DNA of 64,000 nt from Nitrospira sp. (GTDB lineage Bacteria; Nitrospirota; Nitrospiria; Nitrospirales; Nitrospiraceae): assembly GCA_031315995.1 (NCBI GenBank), contig JALDRG010000005.1, forward strand, positions 242,432-306,431. Direction: 5' to 3'. Positions 15,740 through 24,698 of the stretch are shown one piece after another; the first letter of the stretch is position 1, and each line of letters opens with the position of its first letter. The notes below the pieces were generated by a model, which did not search any database, was not told where the DNA came from, and saw nothing but the letters and a program-made list of their open reading frames with translations. The position numbers were made by a program, and so were the translations under genes.

Positions 15740-17912
15740 ACAGTTGCCTCATGTATTCCTTGACCATCCGTTTGGTGCAGAAGCGGGGTGCAATGGTCCT
15801 AATGCTTTCTTTGACAATGTGAAGCCAGCCGCGTGGAATGCCATCAAGGTCGCGTTGATAAAACAAGGGCACGACCTCCTGTTCTAGTAAGCGAAACAAC
15901 TGTTCGGCATCGTGAGCGTCCTGCGCCTGCGTATCCGAGCCCTCAGGCAAAGGTTGAATCCCCCATCCGTTGGCACCGTTGTAGCCTTCTTGCCACCACC
16001 CATCGAGGACGCTGAGATTTATCACCCCATTGAGCGCGGCTTTTTGCCCACTGGTGCCGCTCGCTTCGAGGGGGGCTCTAGGAGTATTGAGCCAAATATC
16101 GACGCCCTGAACCAGATACTTTGCCATATGCATGTCGTAGTCTTCCAGGAAGGCGACATGTCCCCCGAGTTTGTGATCGTTACAAAAGCTCAGGACTTCG
16201 TGGATGAAGTATCGTCCCGGTTCGTCGGCCGGATGAGCTTTGCCGGCAAACACGAGTTGGACCGGTCGCCACCGATTGTGGAGCAATTGTTTGAGTCGAT
16301 CGAGGTCACGGAAGAGCAGTGTGGCACGTTTGTAGGTTGCGAACCGCCGGGCGAATCCTATGGTAAGGGCTTCCGGGTCCAGGAGTATTCCTCTGGCGAT
16401 GGCTTGCATGGGTTGGAGATGGCCTCGAATCCATCCATCGCGCGCGCGTTCACGAATAAACCGCATTAGTTTACGTCTGGTCGTTTGCCGAACGTCCCAC
16501 AGGGCGTCATCGGGCAGGTCTGAGACTCGTTGCCATATGGTCGGGTCGTCGATTCGTTCCGCCCAATCTGGGCTGAGGTACTTGGCATAGAGGGAATCCG
16601 ACTCAGGGGAAATCCAGGTGGGGGCGTGAATACCGTTGGTGAGACTGCGGATGGGGACGAGATCCTGTGCCAGACCCGGCCACAAGTGTTGCCACATTTG
16701 TCGAGAGACTCGTCCATGCTCGCGACTCACGCCATTTACGTGGGCGGACAGCCGCATCGCGAGGGCCGTCATGTTGAAGCCGTGCCCCGTGCTCTCGGGC
16801 GTTTCGCCAAGGCGGAGGAATTCTTCCCGAGAGAGTCCGAGTTGGTCCCAATAGTTGCTGAAGTAGCGATCCATCAGGTGAAACGGGAAGATATCGTGGC
16901 CGGCTGGAACGGGTGTATGCGTCGTGAAGACGGTGCTCTGGCGGACCAGGTCACTGGCTTCAGCGTGGCTGTGTCCGGTTGTGACGAATTCGCGGATTCG
17001 CTCCACGGTCAGGAAGGCAGAATGGCCTTCATTACAATGCCACACGGCGGGATTGATGCCGAGGGCGCGGAGGATTCGTACCCCGCCGATCCCGAGCAAA
17101 AACTCCTGGCAGAGCCTGGTTTCCTGGTCTCCACCATAGAGCCGAGCGGAGAGCGCCCGATCTTCCGGGGTGTTTTCGGGTACATCGGTGTCGATCAGAT
17201 AGAGGGACATTCGTCCGGCACGGACTTGCCACACGAGCACCGTGACCTGACGGTGGCCGATTTCGACTTTGATGGAGCAGGGGATGCCACTCGGTGTCAT
17301 GGCCTGGTGGATCGGTGAATCATGGCGGTTAAACGGTGCATAGGTGGCTTCTTGCCACCCCTCCGGGTTGATACGCTGCTTGAAGTACCCTTGCGGGTAC
17401 ATGAAACCGATACCCACGAGAGGAATGCCCAGATCGCTGGCTTCCTTGCAATGGTCCCCGGCCAGAATGCCGAGCCCTCCGCTGTAAATTGGAATCGAGA
17501 TGTGGAGTCCGAACTCGGCCGAAAAGTAGGCAATGGGAGAATTCTGGAGCGCGGGAAATTCCGTGGCGGCCCAGGTGTTCTTATGGCTCATATATTCGTC
17601 GAAGGTGCGCAGCACGGCGGCGTATTGACGCACGAAATTCGGGTCACTGGCCAGGGTGGTAAAACGTTCGGGTTTTACGCCGGAGAGCAACTGGACCGGA
17701 TTGTGATGAGTGAGAAACCAGAGGGTCGGGTCAATAGACTCAAACAGTTGACGTGCCGTCTGGTTCCAGCTCCACCATAGATTGCGTGCCAGCTCGCCAA
17801 GTCGATGCAGGCTTTGTGGAACCGTATCTTGAGGGGGTTGTATGTGATCGGGTGCTTGCACGACGCCTCCGTGGAATGAAATCGATGGGTGAGGAAGCTG
17901 ACCGTGGGTCAT
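15702..17912 (-). CDS. glgP: Alpha-glucan (glycogen/starch) phosphorylase
   Basis: Catalyses phosphorolysis of alpha-1,4-glucan to glucose-1-phosphate, using pyridoxal phosphate. I take the ATG at 17912 (736 residues); the track start is a GTG 17 codons earlier without a Shine-Dalgarno. Family landmarks are LARNLWWSWNQTARQLFESI near the N-terminus, AYFSAEFGLHISIPIYSGGL, VWHCNEGHSAFL, and the PLP-lysine motif EASGTSGQKAALNGV (near residue 620). It belongs to the shorter phosphorylase type with the N-terminal DUF3417-like region rather than the 800-plus-residue type. It starts 17 nt after an unknown gene's stop and overlaps the HEAT gene at its end, so the three are likely co-transcribed. No other glycogen genes lie in the window. 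Confidence 0.93.
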   Translation of the reverse strand: MTHGQLPHPSISFHGGVVQAPDHIQPPQDTVPQSLHRLGELARNLWWSWNQTARQLFESIDPTLWFLTHHNPVQLLSGVKPERFTTLASDPNFVRQYAAVLRTFDEYMSHKNTWAATEFPALQNSPIAYFSAEFGLHISIPIYSGGLGILAGDHCKEASDLGIPLVGIGFMYPQGYFKQRINPEGWQEATYAPFNRHDSPIHQAMTPSGIPCSIKVEIGHRQVTVLVWQVRAGRMSLYLIDTDVPENTPEDRALSARLYGGDQETRLCQEFLLGIGGVRILRALGINPAVWHCNEGHSAFLTVERIREFVTTGHSHAEASDLVRQSTVFTTHTPVPAGHDIFPFHLMDRYFSNYWDQLGLSREEFLRLGETPESTGHGFNMTALAMRLSAHVNGVSREHGRVSRQMWQHLWPGLAQDLVPIRSLTNGIHAPTWISPESDSLYAKYLSPDWAERIDDPTIWQRVSDLPDDALWDVRQTTRRKLMRFIRERARDGWIRGHLQPMQAIARGILLDPEALTIGFARRFATYKRATLLFRDLDRLKQLLHNRWRPVQLVFAGKAHPADEPGRYFIHEVLSFCNDHKLGGHVAFLEDYDMHMAKYLVQGVDIWLNTPRAPLEASGTSGQKAALNGVINLSVLDGWWQEGYNGANGWGIQPLPEGSDTQAQDAHDAEQLFRLLEQEVVPLFYQRDLDGIPRGWLHIVKESIRTIAPRFCTKRMVKEYMRQLYAPATARTPNKW

Positions 17913-17929
17913 GCTTCCGGAATGCTCTG

Positions 17930-18766
17930 TCAGGCGTGTCCGGCTTTGTGCCAGGATGCCCACTGGTCAGAAAAGGCGACAGTGGCGTACCGCTCTCCGA
18001 GGATCTTGGCGACTCGATTCATGGTCGTCGTCAGTTGTTTCGCCTCCTCTTGTGTCAGGTCTTGGCGGAAACGCGGATGGAGCCCCCATCGTGTCTCGAC
18101 TTCCTCGCCTTTGATGCTCGACATCACACTCACCAGCTTAATGTCGACGCCAGTGGTTCCTCGAGACGCACTGCTTCCTTCAGTCCTCGCCTGGTTTGTC
18201 GTGGCGTCCGCGACAACCGGCGGCGTCTGACCTTCGAAGATTCCAATAAGGGCTGGAATGACGGCACTGATACAGAGCGTGGCGGCTGCGGCCACGCCTG
18301 CATTGCCAGGAGCCCCGACCGCACGGGCGATGCGATCGCTGAAGTCCTGGTACAGGTCATTCTTGGCCGGGCTGTCTTCCGTGACCAGAAATCGATAGCG
18401 CTCATAGGTCTGGCGGCTTTCGGCCACGGCCGTTCCGATCGTCAGGACGATTTCCGTTTGGTCGTTGCCCGCCCCAAAGGCCGGCTCCAGGGCTTTTTTG
18501 AGCTGGTCGATGACCGTGTCGGTCAACTCGTCCATGAATTGCGGTTGCTCCTTGAGCGGGAGGTGGAGTGCTGACACGCGATCGGTCAGGTTGAACATCA
18601 CGCGCAAGAATTCGAGGTAAATGGTCCATTCATCCTGGCGTTTGAGCTTCAAAGACTGTTCCGGAGCTGCGCGTTTGATGACGGATACAGACTCTCCCGC
18701 CACCGCGAGCATGAGCTCCGCCACGGTTTGCAACTGTTGAGCGAACGAATACGGCCGTGTCGTCAT
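17930..18766 (-). CDS. Conserved-looking protein of unknown function
   Basis: The track ORF extends to 18979, across the divergent helicase start. The ATG at 18766 has AGAGG 7 nt upstream and gives 278 residues. The N-terminal half is helical with charged stretches (DEWTIYLEFLRVMFNLTDRV, QFMDELTDTVIDQLKKALEP). A hydrophobic segment at about 160-185 (AGVAAAATLCISAVIPALIG) could be a membrane span. The C-terminal half is mixed, including RWGLHPRFRQDLTQEEAKQL. I do not recognise the family. It lies immediately upstream of the glucan phosphorylase gene, 17 nt away, which suggests co-expression but not a shared function. Confidence 0.65.
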   Translation of the reverse strand: MTTRPYSFAQQLQTVAELMLAVAGESVSVIKRAAPEQSLKLKRQDEWTIYLEFLRVMFNLTDRVSALHLPLKEQPQFMDELTDTVIDQLKKALEPAFGAGNDQTEIVLTIGTAVAESRQTYERYRFLVTEDSPAKNDLYQDFSDRIARAVGAPGNAGVAAAATLCISAVIPALIGIFEGQTPPVVADATTNQARTEGSSASRGTTGVDIKLVSVMSSIKGEEVETRWGLHPRFRQDLTQEEAKQLTTTMNRVAKILGERYATVAFSDQWASWHKAGHA

Positions 18767-18953
18767 AGAGTTCCTCTGCTGGTCCGGCATTATATACAAC
18801 ATATACAACCCGATTTGAAGGTCCAAGTGCTGATCTCGACTGAAGCGATCATCGATGCTGTCCAACACGCTCTGTCGTTGCAAGGTGTTCGGTGGTATGT
18901 TATACAGCGCGTCCGCTCCCGTCATGTGCTTCACCGCCACCTCGGATGCCAAT

Positions 18954-20981
18954 ATGGATCGAGACAGTAAGCCGTACATCCTGAAACGGACACCGGATCA
19001 CGACATCGTCCGAAAGCTCTCGTTGGACTATGCCAAGGAGCTGAATGCACAGCAGTATGCGGCAGTGACGGCAGCGGACGGTCCGGCACTGGTGATCGCC
19101 GGCGCCGGCAGCGGCAAAACGCGGACGCTCGTGCACCGCGTCGCCTATCTGATCGATTCCGGTGTGGATCCCTCCCACATTCTGCTCCTGACATTTACAA
19201 GGAAATCTTCTGAGGAGATGCTGGAGCGTGTCGGCGCCTTAATCGGGTCGCGCAGCCAACGGGTCTGCGGCGGCACGTTCCATTCGGTCGCCAACATGCT
19301 GCTGCGGCGTCATGGCCGAGTGCTCGGGGTCGACCCTGGCTTCACGATCATGGATCGCGGCGATGCCGAAGACCTCATCGCCTTATTGCGCGCGCAATTG
19401 GGCCTCAATGAAAAAGATAAGCGGTTCCCTCGCAAGGGAACCATCGCGGAGATCTATAGTAAGTGTGAGAATACGCTCCGTGGGCTGGAAGAAATTGTGC
19501 TTGATGAATTCTCGCACTTCGCAGACCATCTGGATGCACTTGGGAAACTGCAACGTGCCTATCAGGCCGCGAAGCGCCAGCGCCAGCTGCTTGATTATGA
19601 CGATCTTCTCGTGTTGTTGCGGGACTTACTGACCAAAGATGAGCCCACGCAACGAACGATCTCACAGCAATTCCGCTATCTCTTAGTAGACGAGTATCAG
19701 GATACGAATCGGCTGCAGGCGGAACTGATCCGGAAGCTGGCCGCCACGCATGACAATGTCATGGTCGTGGGTGACGATTCGCAGTCCATTTATGCCTTCC
19801 GCGGCGCGACGTTCCGCAACATCATGGAATTCCCCTCCTGGTTCCCCGGTGCTACGATCTACAAGCTGGAGGAGAACTATCGCAGTACGCAGCCGATTCT
19901 TAGCGTGGCCAACGAGATCATTCAAGAAGCGCCGGAGAAATATACGAAACATTTGTTCACGCGTAAGTTGGACGGGCCGTTGCCGGCGCTCGTAGAGGCG
20001 GCGGGGGAGAACGCGCAATCTCGATTTGTAGCGCAAAAAATTCTCGAACTGCGCGAAGAAGGCGTCCCGCTGAACGAGATGGCGGTGCTGTTTCGTTCGA
20101 GTTTTCACTCCTTCGATCTGGAAATCGAACTGTCGCGCTGCGGGTTGCCGTTTGTGAAGCGGGGCGGGATCAAGTTTATTGAGGCTGCGCATGTGAAGGA
20201 TCTTCTCGCCCATTTGCGCGTCGTGGTGAATCCTCAGGATGCAGTCAGTTGGCATCGCGTGCTTATGCTGGTTGAAGGCGTCGGTCCCAAAAAAGCGCAG
20301 GATTTGGTGGCGGCTATGGTGCGGGTGAACGATCCGTACCAAGTGCTCCGAGACAGCAGCGGCCGCTCGGGAAAGGCGTTACAGGAGTTGGGCCTGGTTC
20401 TCGAAAACCTCTCGAACAGTGACGATTTGAGTCCGACCGAACAGGTGAACCGCGTCTATGAATATTATCTGCCGATTCTCAAAGATCACCATGACGACTA
20501 TCCGAAACGGATCCGGGATCTCGACCATCTGCATACTATTGCAGAGAGCTACCCCGGTCTAACCGAGTTTCTGGCTGACTTGGCGCTCGCGCCGCCGGAC
20601 GGGAGTGCCGTTGGGGTGGAGCCTGTGGGACGGGACGATGAGCAGGTGGTGTTGTCTACGATTCACTCCGCCAAGGGATTGGAGTGGCAGTGTGTGTTTC
20701 TACTGTGGGTGGTGGATGGGAAATTCCCCTCGGTCTTCTCATTCAACACCGATGAAGAGCTAGAAGAGGAACGGCGGCTATTGTACGTCGCGGTGACGCG
20801 GGCGAAGCGTCACCTGTTCTTGACCTATCCGATCAATGTGTATGATCGAAGTTCGGGCATGTTGCTATCCAAGCCATCGCGATTCCTGGACCACGTGTCC
20901 CCCCGTCTCTTTGAAACGTTGGCTCTGGTCGAGGAAGGCTCTGCGCATGACTGGGGCCATGAGCATGATCGGTATGTTTAA
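18954..20981 (+). CDS. UvrD/PcrA-family ATP-dependent DNA helicase
   Basis: An SF1A 3'-5' DNA helicase for repair or replication-fork work. I place the start at the ATG at 18954 (675 residues), because the track start at 18855 adds an unrelated N-terminus; neither has a good Shine-Dalgarno, and an ATG at 18897 is a third option. Motifs: Q-motif LNAQQYAAV, Walker A AGAGSGKT (49-56), LLLTFTRKSSEEM, Walker B VDEYQDTN, motif III VGDDSQSIYAFRGA, motif IV ENYRSTQPIL, motif V STIHSAKGLEW, and motif VI RRLLYVAVTRAKRHLFL. No nuclease domain is present, so this is not RecB or AddA. It is divergent from the unknown gene at 17930-18766. Confidence 0.92.
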   Translation: MDRDSKPYILKRTPDHDIVRKLSLDYAKELNAQQYAAVTAADGPALVIAGAGSGKTRTLVHRVAYLIDSGVDPSHILLLTFTRKSSEEMLERVGALIGSRSQRVCGGTFHSVANMLLRRHGRVLGVDPGFTIMDRGDAEDLIALLRAQLGLNEKDKRFPRKGTIAEIYSKCENTLRGLEEIVLDEFSHFADHLDALGKLQRAYQAAKRQRQLLDYDDLLVLLRDLLTKDEPTQRTISQQFRYLLVDEYQDTNRLQAELIRKLAATHDNVMVVGDDSQSIYAFRGATFRNIMEFPSWFPGATIYKLEENYRSTQPILSVANEIIQEAPEKYTKHLFTRKLDGPLPALVEAAGENAQSRFVAQKILELREEGVPLNEMAVLFRSSFHSFDLEIELSRCGLPFVKRGGIKFIEAAHVKDLLAHLRVVVNPQDAVSWHRVLMLVEGVGPKKAQDLVAAMVRVNDPYQVLRDSSGRSGKALQELGLVLENLSNSDDLSPTEQVNRVYEYYLPILKDHHDDYPKRIRDLDHLHTIAESYPGLTEFLADLALAPPDGSAVGVEPVGRDDEQVVLSTIHSAKGLEWQCVFLLWVVDGKFPSVFSFNTDEELEEERRLLYVAVTRAKRHLFLTYPINVYDRSSGMLLSKPSRFLDHVSPRLFETLALVEEGSAHDWGHEHDRYV

Positions 20982-21048
20982 GTCGAGCGCTCGCGCCGTC
21001 TAACCCTGACTAGACGTTCCACTGTCCTTTCCTTGCTGCAGGATAACC

Positions 21049-21984
21049 ATGCGTCGGATGTTTTCATGTCACGGTTGGCTGCGAGCAGTACTTCCCGTGA
21101 TGGCGGCTGGGATGTTGCTGGTGCAGGTACTGTCCGGCCAGGCTAGGGCGGAGACGGGTGCGGCGCTTTCGGATTCCTCCCGACTCTGGGGGACATTGTT
21201 GGCGGAAGCGAAAAAACTCAATCTCCCAACTCAGTTTCTTGAGCAAATTCCTGCGCAGTTTGTGGTGTTTGAGTTTGAAGATCTCCACGCGTTTGCCGCG
21301 GAGTATCATCCGGCAGAGCATCGAATGGTGTTGGATCGATCGCTGTCTCTGAATGCGGCGGGAAGGACCCTGCGTCCCCTGGGGAGGTTGACGCACAAGG
21401 AGCTAGAGACGCTGTATCACGAGCTGTTTCATGCCTATATGGATTTTGTCGAGCAGGCCCGTCAGTTGTCGGCGGCGCAGGCCTCGCTGATGGCGTTCGC
21501 TCGTGAGCAGCAACAGTGTCGTTATCAGCACGTGCTCATTACACCAGTGCTCCAAAAGAAAGATTTGAAAGAGGAACGGTTTCTTAGCGAGACGGAGTCG
21601 TGGGAAGCGCTTAATGAAACGTGGGCGGTGTTTGTGGGATGGGCGATATGGACTCAACTGGAAGTGGAGAAAAAAGGACCAGGTGCGCCTCGATCGTCAG
21701 GGCGGCCGCTCAATGTATCCGGTTGGATCGCCCGACTCATTCAGGCGGAGCAGCGCGCAATTTTGAGCGGATATTATGAGCCAGAGGATCCGAATGAAAA
21801 GATGATGGCGCGCAAGCGATTTTTGGCGCCAGATTTTCGTCTTTCATCCCCAGAACTGTTGCTGCTCATGAAGAACGTGTTAGGGAGTTCGGCAGACATG
21901 ATTCACCAGGCCGAACTCGCCCTCGAGGGTGCCGGGTTGGTTCCTGCTGCACGTGGAGCCTGCGCTGCTCCCCCAACGCTGTAG
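21049..21984 (+). CDS. Putative secreted zinc metallopeptidase
   Basis: A 311-residue protein with a signal peptide (LPVMAAGMLLVQVLSGQARA) and an AGGATAACC-ATG start. A zinc-binding HExxH motif occurs at 124-128 (LYHELFHAYMDFV). A Glu-rich helix about 60 residues later (SETESWEALNETWAVFVGW) could supply the third ligand, as in gluzincins. The spacing and surroundings do not match a family I can name with certainty. The C-terminus is ordinary and soluble. It stands alone between the helicase gene and the tRNA cluster. The signal peptide is well supported; catalytic activity is inferred from the motif alone. Confidence 0.7.
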   Translation: MRRMFSCHGWLRAVLPVMAAGMLLVQVLSGQARAETGAALSDSSRLWGTLLAEAKKLNLPTQFLEQIPAQFVVFEFEDLHAFAAEYHPAEHRMVLDRSLSLNAAGRTLRPLGRLTHKELETLYHELFHAYMDFVEQARQLSAAQASLMAFAREQQQCRYQHVLITPVLQKKDLKEERFLSETESWEALNETWAVFVGWAIWTQLEVEKKGPGAPRSSGRPLNVSGWIARLIQAEQRAILSGYYEPEDPNEKMMARKRFLAPDFRLSSPELLLLMKNVLGSSADMIHQAELALEGAGLVPAARGACAAPPTL

Positions 21985-22011
21985 AATTGTTCCTGCATAG
22001 AACATACCCCC

Positions 22012-22040
22012 TTGACAATGGCGCGCGTCGCAAATAAAAT
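22012..22040 (+). promoter_or_regulatory. Sigma-70-type promoter of the tRNA-tuf operon
   Basis: A perfect -35 TTGACA and a -10 TAAAAT are separated by 17 nt. The expected start near 22047 leaves a leader of about 175 nt before tRNA-Tyr, so this promoter plausibly drives tRNA-Tyr, tRNA-Gly, tRNA-Thr and tuf. Confidence 0.7.
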
Positions 22041-22128
22041 CGGCTGCTTTCGAAGCCAGGTCAATCTTCACTTCAACAGCACTCCAGCCCTGTCGTTTTG
22101 CTGGGGCGCTGTGCGTGGTGAGGCTTAC

Positions 22129-22155
22129 TTTCATTCTCCGCTCTAAAGAATGAAA
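22129..22155 (+). promoter_or_regulatory. Hairpin in the tRNA operon leader
   Basis: A perfect 9-bp inverted repeat (TTTCATTCT with AGAATGAAA, 9-nt loop) lies inside the predicted leader. No T-run follows, so it is not a normal terminator; it may be a processing or antitermination element. Confidence 0.4.
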
Positions 22156-22221
22156 CTGTGCTGGTTCGGGATTATTTGAAAAGAAATAGTCTTTGCTTGC
22201 GTTTGGGAACGTGTGTCTAGC

Positions 22222-22307
22222 GGGCAGGTACCCAAGTGGACAAAGGGGGCAGACTGTAAATCTGCTGCCTTATGGCTTCCAAGGTTCGAATCCTTGCCTG
22301 CCCACCA
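22222..22307 (+). tRNA. tRNA-Tyr (anticodon GUA)
   Basis: An 86-nt class II tRNA with a long variable arm: acceptor GGGCAGG with CCTGCCC, anticodon loop containing GTA, T arm GGTTCGAATCC and an encoded CCA. Confidence 0.97.
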
Positions 22308-22444
22308 AACCGAGCCTGTACAGCCGGATCACGCATAAAAGTGTTTCCGGCCGTGACGATAATGACGGCGATGTGACGGTGCGCAGGCGTGTGTGGGTTA
22401 GCATGTGGCCGGCGGATCGTGAAGTGTTGGTAGGTTCACCGTGG

Positions 22445-22519
22445 GCGGGCGTAGCTCAGTGGTAGAGTTCCAGCCTTCCAAGCTGGCTGTCGTGGGTTCA
22501 AATCCCATCGCCCGCTCCA
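22445..22519 (+). tRNA. tRNA-Gly (anticodon UCC)
   Basis: A 75-nt cloverleaf: acceptor GCGGGCG with CGCCCGC, anticodon stem CCAGC/GCTGG around loop CTTCCAA (anticodon TCC), T loop TTCAAAT and an encoded CCA. Confidence 0.97.
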
Positions 22520-22592
22520 ATCCAGCCTGTTCTACCGCGGGTAGGTACAGAGGATATACGGGCGAATCAAGACTGAAGACTGTGAATTGAGG

Positions 22593-22668
22593 GCCCACGT
22601 AGCTCAGTTGGCAGAGCACGTCCTTGGTAAGGACGAGGTCACGCGTTCGATTCGCGTCGTGGGCTCCA
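22593..22668 (+). tRNA. tRNA-Thr (anticodon GGU)
   Basis: A 76-nt cloverleaf: acceptor GCCCACG with CGTGGGC, anticodon stem CGTCC/GGACG around loop TTGGTAA (anticodon GGT), T loop TTCGATT and an encoded CCA. It lies directly upstream of tuf, the classic tRNA-tufB arrangement. Confidence 0.97.
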
Positions 22669-22760
22669 GGTCAGGCAAGGGACTCTCGCTGGGTGCCTGA
22701 ATATTCTGAGTATACGGTTGGGGTTCTGGGAAAACAGCGTTCTGAGAAAAGGAGTGAATC

Positions 22761-23966
22761 ATGGCGAAGGCGAAATTTGAGCGACGTAAGCCCCACGTGA
22801 ACATCGGGACGATTGGGCACGTGGACCATGGCAAGACGACGCTGACCAGTGCGCTGACCAAGATCTGTGCGGATCGCGGGATGGCGAAATTTGTGAGCTA
22901 CGACGAAGTGGCGAAGGCGAGCGAGAGTCAGGGGCGCCGGGATGCCAGCAAGATCATGACCATCGCGATCAGCCACGTCGAGTACGAGACGGACAACCGG
23001 CACTATGCGCACGTTGACTGCCCGGGCCACGCCGACTATGTGAAAAACATGATCACCGGCGCCGCGCAGATGGACGGGGCGATCCTGGTGGTGAGCGCGG
23101 CCGACGGCCCCATGCCGCAAACGCGGGAACATATTTTGTTGGCGCGCCAAGTCGGCGTCCCCTACATCGTGGTGTTTCTGAACAAGGCGGACAAGGTCGA
23201 TGACAAGGAATTGCTGGAGCTGGTCGAGCTGGAGGTGCGCGAGTTGCTGTCGAAGTACGATTTTCCGGGCGACAAGATTCCGATCGTGCAGGGGTCGGCG
23301 CTGAAGGCGGTCGAGGGGGATCAGGGGCCCTTGGGCGTCCCGTCGATTTTGAAGTTGCTGGAGGCCGTGGATACCTATATCCCGACGCCGACCCGGGCCA
23401 TCGACAAGCCGTTTCTGATGCCGATCGAAGACGTGTTCACGATCAGCGGGCGCGGCACGGTGGTGACGGGGCGATGCGAGAAGGGGATCGTGAAGGTCGG
23501 CGACGAAATTGAAATCGTCGGCTTGCGGCCGACGCAGACGACCATCGTGACGGGCGTGGAAATGTTCCGCAAGGTGCTCGATGAAGGGCAGGCGGGCGAC
23601 AATATCGGGGTGTTGCTGCGGGGCACGAAGAAAGAAGACGTGGAGCGCGGGATGGTGTTGGCGAAGCCGAAGAGTATCACGCCGCACACGAAGTTCAAGG
23701 CGGAGATCTATGTGCTGACCAAGGAAGAGGGGGGCCGCCATACGCCGTTCTTCAACGGGTACCGGCCGCAGTTCTATTTCCGGACGACGGATGTGACGGG
23801 GATCGTGACGTTGACGCCGGGGGTGGAAATGGTCATGCCGGGGGACAATGTGACGGTGACGGGCGAGTTGATCAGCCCAATTGCGATGGATCAGGGGTTG
23901 CGGTTTGCGGTTCGAGAGGGCGGCAAGACCGTCGGCTCGGGCGTCGTCACGGAAATTCTAGCGTAG
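22761..23966 (+). CDS. tuf: Elongation factor Tu, copy 1
   Basis: A GTPase that delivers aminoacyl-tRNA to the ribosome; 401 residues with AAAGGAG before the ATG. G-motifs: GHVDHGKTT (P-loop), [12 protein letters not shown] (G3) and NKADKVDD (G4). Domain 3 contains [11 protein letters not shown], with the normal paired glycines at 324-325. It is downstream of the Tyr-Gly-Thr tRNAs, as in many bacteria. The nucleotide sequence is almost identical to the second copy at 39009, with two silent differences that I can see (ATT/ATC near codon 20 and CAT/CAC near codon 119) plus a GGG triplet present only here. Codons are richer in third-position G and C than in nearby fusA. Confidence 0.99.
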   Translation: MAKAKFERRKPHVNIGTIGHVDHGKTTLTSALTKICADRGMAKFVSYDEVAKASESQGRRDASKIMTIAISHVEYETDNRHYAHVDCPGHADYVKNMITGAAQMDGAILVVSAADGPMPQTREHILLARQVGVPYIVVFLNKADKVDDKELLELVELEVRELLSKYDFPGDKIPIVQGSALKAVEGDQGPLGVPSILKLLEAVDTYIPTPTRAIDKPFLMPIEDVFTISGRGTVVTGRCEKGIVKVGDEIEIVGLRPTQTTIVTGVEMFRKVLDEGQAGDNIGVLLRGTKKEDVERGMVLAKPKSITPHTKFKAEIYVLTKEEGGRHTPFFNGYRPQFYFRTTDVTGIVTLTPGVEMVMPGDNVTVTGELISPIAMDQGLRFAVREGGKTVGSGVVTEILA

Positions 23967-24054
23967 TGAGGGGGAGGCGTTAAGCGTCAACACGTTTCGG
24001 GTCTGGAGGTGATCCTCTTCTCCCGCGTTACGTTGCACGCTTCACGGATACGAC

Positions 24055-24204
24055 ATGCGAGATATCATTGACTTGGCCTGCACGGTCTGCAAGCAGCGAA
24101 ATTATTCGACCCGCAAGAACAAAAAGAACGATCCGGATCGTTTGGAGCGAAATAAGTTCTGTAAGTTCTGCCGGAAACACATCGCTCACAAGGAAGTGAA
24201 GTAA
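24055..24204 (+). CDS. rpmG: 50S ribosomal protein L33, zinc-binding form
   Basis: 49 residues, too short for the ORF track. The sequence opens [19 protein letters not shown] and has two CxxC pairs (C9, C12 and C36, C39), so this is the zinc-binding (C+) L33. It ends KHIAHKEVK. It lies between tuf and tRNA-Trp, as usual ahead of secE-nusG. The Shine-Dalgarno near the ATG is weak (GGA), while a perfect GGAGGTGATC lies 41 nt farther upstream. Confidence 0.95.
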   Translation: MRDIIDLACTVCKQRNYSTRKNKKNDPDRLERNKFCKFCRKHIAHKEVK

Positions 24205-24263
24205 GAATTTCTGTGCTGAGTGGGGCATGGCCCTTGGCTCGGCAGCGCTCATGTTCCGGATGG

Positions 24264-24338
24264 AGGGGCATGGTGTCAACGGCAGCACATCGGTCTCCAA
24301 AACCGAGAGTCTAGGTTCAAATCCTAGTGCCCCTGCCA
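24264..24338 (+). tRNA. tRNA-Trp (anticodon CCA)
   Basis: A 75-nt cloverleaf: acceptor AGGGGCA with TGCCCCT, anticodon stem TCGGT/ACCGA around loop CTCCAAA (anticodon CCA), T loop TTCAAAT and an encoded CCA. It sits between rpmG and secE, the canonical place. Confidence 0.97.
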
Positions 24339-24430
24339 AGCCGAGCGCCCCTGAACCGGCGCGTGATGATATGCGCTACTCGCTCAGGGCGAGTGCAGTG
24401 CGCGGCAAGTTCTAAGAGAGGATTGTAACC

Positions 24431-24625
24431 GTGTTTCAGCGATTGATCGCGTCTATTCGAGAATTTATCGATGGTGTCCGCGGCGAACTAAAGAAGGTCT
24501 CTTTTCCGACGAAAGCCGAAACGATCGGCGCCACCACGGTCGTAATCGTGTTTTGTATCCTCATGTCACTTTACCTGTCGATGATGGATTCCGTGCTGGG
24601 CTGGCTGATGCGCAAGGTCATTTAG
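24431..24625 (+). CDS. secE: Preprotein translocase subunit SecE
   Basis: A 64-residue single-span SecE. It has the conserved amphipathic segment REFIDGVRGELKKVSFPTKAE followed by one membrane helix (VVIVFCILMSLYLSMMDSVL). It clamps SecY in the SecYEG channel; secY itself is 25 kb downstream in the spc cluster. The start is a GTG with AGAGGA upstream. This is the short SecE form with one membrane span, unlike the three-span E. coli protein. nusG follows after 73 nt. Confidence 0.97.
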   Translation: MFQRLIASIREFIDGVRGELKKVSFPTKAETIGATTVVIVFCILMSLYLSMMDSVLGWLMRKVI

Positions 24626-24698
24626 TTGCGTGGTGCGGCTGGACGGGTCCGGCAGTGCCCGGACGATACGGTGCTGGATGTTCAGCTGAGAGGAGATG

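Noticed and set aside
22671-23741. Minus-strand 356-codon ORF opposite tuf
   Set aside because: High third-position GC in tuf removes stop codons on the opposite strand; the same ORF recurs opposite the second tuf copy, and it matches no protein pattern.
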